From contig CM047810.1 of NCBI GenBank assembly GCA_026214975.1, positions 34,324,498 through 34,388,497 on the forward strand: DNA of 64,000 bases. Direction: 5' to 3'. The notes below the pieces were generated by a model that did not search any database, was not told the DNA's origin, and saw only the letters and a program-made list of their open reading frames with translations. This DNA is from Gentiana macrophylla. Lineage: Eukaryota; Streptophyta; Magnoliopsida; Gentianales; Gentianaceae. A program made the position numbers and the translations under genes. Shown here in pieces: positions 1 through 9,854 of the stretch (its first letter is position 1; each line of letters starts with the position of its first letter).

Positions 1-540
1 TTTCAAAAATCAAGAACGGTTTCTCTCCCTCCTTTTGCCCTAAAATCGTCGATTCTACACCGTTTTGGGCGATTCAAAGTGCTACAGGCCGCCCTTGATA
101 CCCTCTCTTTGATTTTCATAACCAAATCCCCCAACACACGATATTTTTGGAGAATCAGAGCCCATTGCAAATCGACTTTTGGAAGAAAAATTTGATTTTG
201 GAGGTCATTCTTGTGTTGTTTGGACTCGTTTTCACCTGAATCAACATCTACTCACCCTACTCGGTAAGTTAGTAACAACTTTTCTAGATTTCATTCACGT
301 TTTTGTGAGTTCGATCTTTGGGTCGGCTCGTTTTCTTGAATGTCGCCTTAATTTGTTTTTTTTTTTTTTCTGGTTTTGGTGTTTCTTTCTGCTCTGTTTT
401 GGTGATGTGGTGTTGTGGTGGGTGATGAATGGATTGTTTGGTGATGGTTTTGGTGGTGGTTGTGGTTTGGTTGTTTTGAAATCCCGCTTTGGATGTTAAA
501 CGGGTCTCTTTTGTGCACATTAGGATTGTTTGGTTTAGAC

Positions 541-2044
541 TAGGCGTGGAAATGGTTCATAAGAAGGCAGTCGTGAAGAGGCATGGTAAGGAAGTGGCCC
601 GGGAGGCGGGGAAAAAGCGTAAAGAAATTGACCCTACCTTAGTTGATCCTAACCGGGGTGTGAGTATTCGTGAGCAACCCCCTAGAGCCACCCAACCTAG
701 GGCAACCTTAAGAGATGAGCCAACCTCGGAGTCTGAGACCGATGATGATGTGCCTTTGGTACGGATGCCTGGAGTTCGAGAGGTGGAGGAGGTTAAATCT
801 AGGTGAGGAAACTGTCGATGCTACCCGGGAGGAGGAACCAGTTGTACTGGGCAGCCCCTCCTAGAAAGAAATCTAAAACCGTTGCCCGATGCCATTGCCT
901 CGTCGATTCGTGAACCCTGTGAGCCCATGAAGTTTATACTCAACACTACTTTTCAAGAAACATGTTGGTTGAGAGGGCTATTTTGGAGGCGAAGGTCGAT
1001 CCGGGTTCGTTAAGTTGCTTAAGGATAGGAAGTGGGAAGCCTTGATGACAATCCCGACTACCCCGGTGAATAGCTCCTAGTTCGGGAATTTTATGCAAAC
1101 TGCTCGAAACCGACTTGGGGACAAAGGTAGTCGTGGTTCGAGGGGTGGAAGTTCCTTTACACCGGAGGTGATTAATCGTAAATACAACTTAGCGGCTTTC
1201 GAGGGGGATTATAAGGAGGAGATTGTGCATAGGCGAGTTTGGGGCGGGATCCTTTGGAGGAGTTAAGATTGAGAGTTTGCCCGGATGTGGCCTCGGCGTT
1301 GAGACCGGGAGGAGACCGGAAGGAGTTGGTTACCACGACTGGACGGAGGATTGGAAGGTCCAGTGTCGATTCATTCGAGTCGGTTGTTGCCTAAGAACAA
1401 CTTGACACATTTTCATATAGGTGACCAGGGAATGTTGTATGCGTTGACATTTGGTTTGAATGTGGATGTGGGACGTGGCATTGTATGACGAGATCTCGAT
1501 CAATCAGAAGGTTTATACACGGAGCTTGATCGTCCCTCACTTGATCCACAGTTTGTGTCTCGATGCCGGTGTGCCTGAGTTTGGGGCGGATCATAAACCG
1601 AAGAACCCTAGGCCTATACAAAGGGAAAAGAGTAAGCCCTCGGGACATTCTGAGCCGGAGGCACCTCCGGAGCCTGGTTCATCGGCAACGCCTCGTGCAT
1701 CCTCCCTTCCTCCTTTATCTCCCGCTGTCAGGATGCGGTTAAGCATGGCCAATAGTTTCCGGGAATGGCTCGGCGATATTCGGGATACACAGAACAACAT
1801 TTTGACGATTCTTCAGTGCATCTGTGAGGGCCGGCAGCCGAGGGATGACAGAATCTTCAATCCGAGCTCCGTTGGTTATCTTTTTGCTGATGAGATTGAG
1901 CAGGTCATTGCGGATGCTCTACACGACTCTGAGTCATCTTCAGATGAGGAGCAGCCTGACTCGGCAGCTAGGGCTACGGCACCACCTTCTGGACCCTCCT
2001 CTGATCCTCCAGCTGATGATTCTGCGGCACCGAGCCAACCTTGA
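541..2044 (+). pseudogene. Athila-type accessory ORF (putative plant transposon protein domain), broken
   Basis: Remnant of the non-gag/pol reading frame that many Athila-like Gypsy elements carry. The open part at 1460-2044 encodes 194 residues, with a stretch like KVYTRSLIVPHLIHSLCL followed by AGVPEFG, then a Pro/Ser/Ala-rich, acidic tail. Upstream, in other frames, are pieces such as VPFTPEVINRKYNL and NNLTHFHIGDQGMLYALTFG. Together these resemble the plant family annotated as putative plant transposon protein. The 541-806 piece is basic at first (KKAVVKRHGKEVAREAGKKRK) and then acidic. Stops and frameshifts between about 800 and 1460 break the frame, so no single protein can be made. Position fits: a long non-coding tail, polypurine tract and LTR follow downstream. 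The family assignment is from memory of motif layout, not a search. Confidence 0.6.
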
Positions 2045-3470
2045 TCTTATTTGTCTATTTTCACGTTGGTTGTTTTGTATTGACATTTTTTTTTACTTAT
2101 AAGGTTCATTGTAATTTTGATATTGCTACTATTTATTTTCGATGGATCTTGTAAGCCATAAGGCGCGCGTACTTTCATTTCAACTGTGTTTCAACTTTCT
2201 GAATGTATTGTGTGCTCTCACTTTGCTTTACCTTTATTTTTGATTCTCTTTTCATGTTGGTATGACTCCCGCTTTCCCGAGATGGTTCCATGTTGTCTAA
2301 GATGTGCAGGTATCTACATTGTCTGGTTACGCATTCTTGATATCATTATGAAGGCTCCGGCCTGACCAACGATTCGAGTTTCGATTTAAATCAGCTAAGT
2401 CTTTTCCTTTTTCTTTCGTTTTACACAACATGAGGACATGTTGATTTTTAAGTGTGGGGGAGGGGAATGTTTCGATATGTATCTACACATTTGTTTAATT
2501 CGTAATGTTTCTATGCAAATGAGCTAAAATTTTTGAAATTTTCCGACACACGCTGCGTTTTGTTTGTCCCGAGTAGGCGATTCGATTAAATGTATCACAT
2601 ATTTGGTAAGTTAGATGTTTCACCTGACACTATTTTTCACGAGCCATAGTGAATGATGAGCTAATTTATAAAGTTATACCCCTTTTGGATTAGTGGTTTT
2701 TGATTATCTCGTAAGTCATGTGCTTAGTGCTACGTATATATCGTGAGATTTATGATAGTTTGTATTTAGATCCGGAGTATGAGATACTGTGAATATCTAA
2801 GGTTTGAATGTGATAAGTAACACGTAACTTATTGTCAAAGTGAAAAAGTTGAATTAATATGAAGAATTATTGGGTGTGTCGAAAGCTAGTCGATGATTTG
2901 AGTGAGATAGGGTATACCACGTATGTCCTATACCACTATGATGACTAAAAGCTCACGACAGTCAGAAAAAGCTGCCTTATGATTGGAGTAAGGTAGGGTA
3001 TTATCTCGAAATGTCCTATTCTGCTATGACAGGGCAAGAGCTCATTCTGATGTGTGTTTTAAGTGAAAAGTTAAATCAACTGATAAAGTGTTATGAAATG
3101 TATATAAGACTAAGTTATCGTCTGTCTTATCCCCAGTATAAACTGACAGATATGTTGTAGGGATTATCCTCTGAGTATTTCAGAAAGGCCCTAGATATAT
3201 TCGATCATTCTTTTCGGGATATTTCACGTTTGTAGGGTGCATCTTATGAGTGTCCTTTATTACTAGTCTACAAGGGGGTATTAGCTAGTTTTGCTTTGAG
3301 TTTCTCGAGTTTGGATATAGTGGAAGTTTATTATGGCTATGCACACGCACAAGTGTGAACATCTAATTTATTTGAATCTGTGGTATATGTGTTAAGATGT
3401 CTATACTTTTCTCGAGCCTTTACTTTGTTTTGTTTTGCTCGGGACGAGCAAAAGCTAAGTGTGGGGGAGT
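2045..3470 (+). other. 3' non-coding tail and polypurine tract of the Athila-like element
   Basis: About 1.4 kb without a credible gene, between the broken accessory ORF and the LTR. Two near-identical purine-rich tracts occur, at about 2451-2466 and 3457-3470 (AAGTGTGGGGGAG). The second abuts the TG of the LTR and is the likely plus-strand primer. Just before it is a TTTTGCTCGGGACGAGCAAAAG palindrome (split here as TTTTGCTC, GGGAC, GAGCAAAAG), a structure common upstream of the tract in these elements. Confidence 0.6.
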
Positions 3471-4205
3471 TGTTAAGGGTGATTTTGTACGTTTTATAAC
3501 GATATATTTTACGATGATTTTCCCCGTATTTATATTATTTGCATAAGAATTGGCCTTTATATTGAAATATTAAGCGAGTGATGTTTTTAAGGGTCTAATT
3601 GCAAAAGTGATTAAATTATGTGTTTAATTGCTGGTTTTATGTTTATTCGTATGATGTTACATTTTTCATGTTTCTATCATGTTGGTAGATACGTTTTCAT
3701 GATGAGTAAGGAGCTTAAACGATGATCACATGAAGATGGAAGAGTTGAAAGATGTTTAAGTGAAGAATTATTGAAGAAACCGGAACCAGGCACTTCATGG
3801 GAATTTTGTCCACTTTTGTAGCCACTTTCAGGGAAAGTTGTCTTGATGTAAGTTGTAGAGGATTTAAATAGCTTTCCAACGCATCTTGAATCACCTCATT
3901 CGAGCCCTAGAAGTGAAGTTATGAGCAAAATATCGAGTGAGTAGTGGACGGGCGTCCATAAAAGTGAATCGGCGTCCGTAATCGTATTTTACATTCAGAG
4001 AGTTCAGACGCGTACTGAACGAGCGTTCATTCTCCGTTCATAGAGGTTGGACGAGCGTCCAAGAGAGTGGACGGGCGTCCACGGCCGACATGCTGAAAAC
4101 CGACCTATTTCTCCTATAAATAGCAGCGCGATTTCAACCCTAAAACACACATTATTCGATCTCATAGAATATAGCGTTATAAACCGTATAAATTCACCCT
4201 TAACA
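3471..4205 (+). mobile_element. 3' LTR of the Athila-like element
   Basis: Begins directly after the polypurine tract with TGTTAAGGGTGA and ends with TCACCCTTAACA, a perfect 12-bp terminal inverted repeat with the canonical TG...CA ends; length about 735 bp. It holds the GGACGGGCGTCC word cluster at 3946-4080. The 5' LTR would lie left of the window. The right boundary rests on the inverted repeat only, since no target duplication can be checked. Confidence 0.65.
3946..4080. repeat. Cluster of short palindromic words GGACGNGCGTCC
   Basis: GGACGGGCGTCC at 3946-3957, GAACGAGCGTTC at 4017-4028, GGACGAGCGTCC at 4049-4060 and GGACGGGCGTCC again at 4069-4080, with weaker relatives between (GGCGTCCG near 3970, CTCCGTTC near 4033). 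Each is a near-perfect palindrome of about 12 bp and the spacers are unrelated to each other. Confidence 0.85.
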
Positions 4206-5094
4206 GAATTTTAGATTGGCCAGACCTAAATAATTGTTTTAATTAATCATGTCGATCAACATAGCTGACGTTGAATCATCCAGATTAGGGTTTCTAAATA
4301 TTGCCTCGATTAATCGGTATAGACCGCCGATTAATTGGGAGCGTCGGTTCCTTTTCTGGATTCTACATTGCTTCGTTCTGATTAATTTAAGTAAATTATG
4401 GGGTTGTCAGACATGTAGATTAACTATAACACGTAAATACAAGTAGATCTACCATAATAAAGACATAAAGGAATATTCAAATCTTCATACCTTCGGTTAT
4501 GGAGATCTAGCTTGATCTACTCTATCTAGAGACGGCATGGAGATGATGAAACCAAAAAATAAATCACAAAAGAGCTAAAGGAACTTTATTTCATCAAATC
4601 TATCAAAGTATATGTGATGACTATACTTGTATTGTATATCTATGATTACATCGAATTCTGACACTTTAAATAGGCTCAATGGCCGACTTAAGACTCAATA
4701 AAACCCTAACCGACCTAGTAGATGCGGCAGACTTCAGTTTCTTGTCCTCCAAGGCTTTGATTAATCGGGCCTAGCCCACGATTAATCGGGCCAGTTTTTC
4801 TTCTTTTTTGTGTCAGACTCTTCTTGGACTTCATCCTCTTGGCCCAATGCTTTCCCTTCGGTCCAGATCCAGTCTTAGCTGCTCCAGATTTTGGTACATC
4901 CTAAAAAGTGTACAAAACAAGACAACACAGTACCAAATCCACGGGACAGTAACACAAATGCAGAATCATAAACCTAGGATCATGCACTTAGTATTTAACA
5001 CATATTCCTCACAATAATAAGCCTACTAATCTTCTCTCGAGCATAATTCGGTGTAAATAAGGGTTCATTTAATGGTAGTATTTAGAGCATTATC
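4206..5094 (-). mobile_element. Reverse-oriented Gypsy LTR fragment, copy A
   Basis: Aligns along most of its length with 8514-9389 (copy B), and its first part aligns with 63355-63831 (copy C). Shared stretches include AGATTGGC, CATGTCGATCAAC, TATTGCCTCG, AGACCGCCG and ACATG.AGATTAA. The left part of the LTR is missing. The right end, ATAATGCTC read on the minus strand, matches the end of copy B loosely. It carries the palindromic word CGATTAATCG at about 4307, 4328, 4759 and 4780. No coding potential is seen. Confidence 0.6.
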
Positions 5095-5199
5095 ACCCAC
5101 ATTGGACCCTTCCCAAGAGGAGGGAAAGGCAATCGAGTTGCGCCTCCAGTATTGTCAGGTTGGTTTCGCACAGAGTCCTGACCGACCTCAACACCTTCT

Positions 5200-6965
5200 A
5201 TAGCAAGATTTTTGTCAGGCCTCCTCAGGTAGTTCTCAGCTTAAACCTCGATCCCGATAGATGGATTAAGAGAAGAGCCAACGAGTCCATGATTCAAGTT
5301 CTCTGTCGCAACAAAAGTACCAACATTACTGTCGGACCTCACCTTCTTAGCGCTCTCGATATTAGGCTCAACGTCACCAGAATCCTCCAGGTTCACAACC
5401 TCACCAGTTCGGCCTCTCTTGGGAGCGGCAGTGTGATTCACCTTGATCTCAGTTTGGACCTCGCTTTGGGCCAGTTCAACCACGTTAGCACCTCGCACAA
5501 CCATTGGCGGGGTAAACTCTTGTTGCAGCCAGCTGCTGCTCTCTCATTTCTCGCTCACGTTTAATCTGCCTCCTCCTCTTATCTCGCAAGGCAGTTGGGG
5601 TCTATGTTACCTGTGCAAAAATGAGATCATCAGTTCGTGAAGACAAGAATACGGTTTAAGCTACATAGATTAAGTCCTAACACATACAAGACATCTATGC
5701 TTAACGGAAATAAAGTTGCAAGTCGAATTGAAAGAGAAAACCATTACCAGGGTTAGGGGAACGAGCACGCCGATGCCCAGAACAGTGCCCACAATCAATC
5801 GGAAACCCAACCACATGGCAGGTATCAATCCAATCAATATAGATAAAGTCGGAACGACCTAGAGTAAAGGTCGCATATCCAGAACCGGGGGCTCGCTATT
5901 CCCACCAGAGCAATATAGCGAGCATCAGTCCCTAAAATCCTTCAATTAAGCACAGACTGTTGGGTCTTGTTCTTCATATCCTAGCGAAGAAGTTTCTCAA
6001 CCAAAGTTTTGAAATATTTATCTCACGCGGACTGATCCTTATACGCTGTCATCTTCAGCTTATCAGGCACCTCAGCCTGCCTATCTAGACGCCTTCAGAA
6101 AGCTCAACCAACTTGAGACTCAACCAGCAGGGCTTTATCAGCCCAATCCCTCACCCTGGACGAAAGGATAAAAAAATAGCTTTATCTTACTCGCCGAGCT
6201 CCTCTCCGTGGCTTGACCAGCTACCTCGGCAACAGGGAATGAATAAAAATGCCTGAGTACAGTAAGGGTTGGCTCGAACCCTAGAATGAAATTTAACGCA
6301 ATAAAGGCTGTGATGATTCTCACTGCCCCTAGACCAAGATCGCTGGGCATAATCTTGACTGCGTTCATAAACTCTACAAGGAACGGGTCGAAAGGTGGTT
6401 GAAGTCCACTGTATATGGTATCGAAGTGGAGAAGGATACGGTCCTGTTCATCCATGTATCCGGCACTCTCCGCCGCCTCCTCGAAGTAATCAAACCGATA
6501 ATCTGAGCGCATATGGAACCTACCCAAGAGTACCTCAACAGCGGGTCAAGGAATTGTTTATGTTGATCTCCACCATTCGATCACCCTGCTCTCCAAATAC
6601 TCCTGTCGGGCCTTTTCCCAACTCGTTGTGCGAACAACCGGATTGATAAGCTCAATCGGCCACTATGCCTCTTGCAAAACTTGATCAACTACCTCACCTT
6701 GGTCCACCGATTCATTGCACCACATAGATCCGCTAATACTCACTTCGTCGCCTCGGTTTTCTAACATCCTGTAAAAGAGGGCGAGGTGGACGGTTAATCG
6801 CTTAAACTCAGAGTTGAGCCGAGATGAGCTAGCTTGCTCACCTCGACACCTCACCCCTCTTTCACCATGGAAACATAAAGTACAGCTAACCCTAATCTCA
6901 TAGAGGGCCGGGCAAGACGCTGAAAAAGTGATAAAGTCTAAGCTAAGGGAACATGCAGATATCAT
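5200..6965 (-). pseudogene. Decayed gypsy-type transposon protein (gag-like)
   Basis: The best-preserved part is 6527-6138 (129 residues), with FDPFLVEFMNAVKIMPSDLG and then a segment like AFIALNFILGFEPTLTVLRHF. This is the layout of the plant family annotated as putative gypsy-type transposon domain, in which a fold of this kind (hydrophobic, proline after LG, then GVEPSL..FRYFF in typical members) follows a short N-terminal part. N-terminal pieces lie at 6965-6663 and a charged C-terminal piece (AAPKRGRTGEVVNLEDSG) at 5504-5241. Stops separate them. No protease or polymerase is attached. Confidence 0.5.
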
Positions 6966-7966
6966 TTTCTATATCCATCAACGAGAAATCAACACGGTAT
7001 GACCTTTAAAGCTGGACTCACGGTACTCAATTCAAACCAAAGAAAACATGAAGGTTCTACAAACTTGGATATTCAAGGAAAATATAGGCATGTTCTTCAT
7101 GGAAACACTAGAAATCAAACGTAAATCGGACCACCTATCGACAAAAACGTGTTATGAAATGTAATTCAAAGAATTCGAAAGAGTTTACCTTAAATTGGTT
7201 GAAGGAGACGGAAGGAACACTTGACGTGGTGGTCGGAAATCTTCACCAGAATCTCCTCTCTCTGGCCGGGAAACTCAACAAGACTGCCGGATTTCTTGCC
7301 TAAGGAAAATCAGATTTTGCAAAAGTGTGAAAGATAGGGAGTCCTTACCCTTTTATAGAGGCCCGCAAACATTTCGAATCATGTGCCCTGAAAGGTTGGA
7401 ATTTCGAATTCGAAAGTCAAATTCTGAAAGACACAATAATGGCGCCGTTTCAGAGCTCAAGGCAATAATGGCAGCAGTTATAAAGACGCTCCGTTACTAG
7501 GGGAATGTGGGCCAATCATTGGCCATCACACCAGACGTGGACTGTTACGACAAGCCACGATTTTGAGATAACTGTTAGACAAATGATTAGGGCGAGATCT
7601 GCCAGCCTGCTCTCAGCATCGAGCTCACAAACTCGCTATCCTCTAGATCTAAAAATAAATCCGCACGCTTCAGCACAAACTCTTGTAAACTAATGCGTTT
7701 TTAGAATGATGCATCAAGTTTGTCGATTCATCCCGGCATCAAGCTGCCTTTCGCGTTTTAGCATGGCAAAACAAGTCCGAACGATTCAGCACGAACTTAT
7801 GCGGCCTTACGCGTTTTTAGCATGACGCATCGATTTCATCCGCTTCGGCACGGCACCTCACAACAAGTCACTTTCGAACCGTAAAATCTTGTAAAAACCG
7901 ATCGCTCACTAGCTCGGCACCAAACTACGCTAGCGATTTTTACACTAACTTAGCAGGTCGCGGTAC
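6966..7966. other. Non-coding flank of the gypsy-type fragment with short imperfect repeats
   Basis: No gene seen. 7690-7870 contains imperfect repeats of a GCGTTTTTAGCATGACGCAT-like unit (near 7692, 7757 and 7811). This is probably the 5' untranslated or LTR part of the minus-strand element whose remnant lies at 5200-6965. Confidence 0.35.
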
Positions 7967-9389
7967 TGTGATCTGTGGTGTAAGTCACTCTACCCACAAA
8001 TTACTAGAAAGAGTACTAGGTTAATCGCAGTATAGTAAGGGCGAATCAAGGTCGATCCCACAGAGACGATTCAACACAGATAATACCTCACAAATCTAAC
8101 TAAGAAGACAAATAACAGTCTCTAGACCAACATAAAGACAGAAAAGTAATTAGTATATCCTTCCACACCGATCTCCTAACTTGGTGTAATTAATCATTAT
8201 GTCTATGTTTCCTCGTAATTCCCCGATTCAACCAGAACGCGTGTTTCTAATTCAGTTTTAGCTACGGGTGAAATCTCCTAACCTTATCTACTTCCATTGA
8301 AAGGACAATAGACATCTATACGCAGTTAACCTCCTTCGTTGGTTGTATTAAATCACATGCTATAAGTTCTTGAAAGTGCCGGCTCAAGACCGAGAACCTC
8401 CCTAAGCAGCTATCGCGGATTGACTAGCACGTTCCTAAGGATTGATCCAGACTATGTCCTAACTAACACTTCACTTTATCGTCATTCATGTTAATTTACA
8501 CGGTACAATAAGCAGATTGGCTAGATTTAACCTACTGTGAATTAAACCCATCGATCAACGTAGTTGACGCCTAATCTCCATACTGAGAGTGACTTAAAAG
8601 TTGCCTCGTAATTGCGGTAAAGACCGCCGCAATTGCGGGAGCGGTGGTTCCTACTTCTGGAATATAATCGTTCTATTCTGATTAATTCTGGTTAATTACG
8701 GTTCGTTTAGACATGCAGATTAATTACGTAGCGTTAATCTAACTAATCTACCATGATAAAGACATAAGGGAACGTTCAAAGCTTCATACCTTTAACAATG
8801 ACGGATCTAGCTTGACCAATCCAAGCTAGTTGATGGATTAGAAAAGATAACCAAGCAAACAAACTCAAAATAAAAGCAAGAACTCTTTATTTCATAGAAG
8901 TATGTAATATTTGTGGTACGAATTCGAGTATATGTTACAATAGACTGGCACAGCCTTTATATAGAGTTGTAAACCGTCCTAGTTAACCTAAACCTAACCG
9001 ACTTAGTGCAAATTACGGCAGCTTCAGTTTCGTGTCCTCCAAGGTGCCGCAGCTGCGGCTAGGGTTTCCGCAATTGCGGGCCTGATTGCCTCCCTCTCAA
9101 GGCCAGTAGATTCTTCTCATACTTTATTGACTTCGACATCTTCTGACTTGGATCCACTCTTGTTCAGCTCCAAATACGGTATATCTGAAAAGCATAGAAA
9201 CGAGACACAACAGCACCATATTTACGGGATAAAATGTGTAGGTACATAATTAACAACCTAGGAATCGATACTAGGCATTTGACATGTATTTCATACGATA
9301 ATCCAACTCACTTATCACTTGATCATAATTCGAGACAAATAAAGGTATAGTTTATAGTACTAATTTCAATGCTCAAGTGATAAGTGACA
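7967..9389 (-). mobile_element. Reverse-oriented Gypsy solo LTR, copy B
   Basis: The left end contains AATCAAGGTCGATCCCACAG at 8045-8064, the reverse complement of the segment near the 3' end of the Gypsy LTR at 51244-51263, so this is an LTR of the same broad family lying on the minus strand. The remainder aligns with copies A and C. Palindromic words CCGCAATTGCGG or close variants lie at 8607, 8626, 9047 and 9068. The right end is set by homology to copy A; I could not find a matching target duplication, so both ends are approximate. Confidence 0.6.
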
Positions 9390-9854
9390 GTTAGTATGTC
9401 AAACGCTGTTAATTTTAAAAATAAAAATTAAAACACTCATTACGCATTCCTTTTATCATTAATTTTCGAATTCGTTTGTTGTGGTTGTCTCATTAAAACG
9501 CGGGCCATTTGCTGAGCTACAATGGATCATCCAAGTCCATTGTACTTGTTTGATTTATAGTCAAGCAACGTTATTAAATACAATATATCTTTTTTTTAGG
9601 GAAATACAATATATCTTAACATTCATGTTTCTTCTACTTCCTCAATTTGGATAATACATTACCAATGATCTAATTATTCTCAAATCATGAATCTTTATCT
9701 CATATCGGCGGGAAAATATTCAAAATAAAAATGAGGGCACCAAATAACTCTCCAATTAAATATGACGATTATATAAACTTTAGTCACTAATGAACATTGT
9801 ATCATTTTATAATTCTTTGTCACAATCCGTAAAATTTTCACAAAACTTAGAAAA
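9390..9854 (+). promoter_or_regulatory. Upstream region of the CYP85A-like gene with TATA box
   Basis: About 465 bp of AT-rich DNA between the LTR copy B and the start codon. A TATA box, TATATAAA, lies at 9770-9777, 78 bp upstream of the ATG, which would place transcription start near 9800 and give a short leader of about 50 bases. A 15-bp direct repeat (AAATACAATATATCT) occurs at about 9577 and 9602. No brassinosteroid-response element could be named with confidence. Confidence 0.5.

Noticed and set aside
284..520. Minus-strand and plus-strand open frames at 179-520
   Set aside because: Low-complexity (T-rich and TTG-rich) sequence with no family likeness; probably untranslated region of the Athila-like element.
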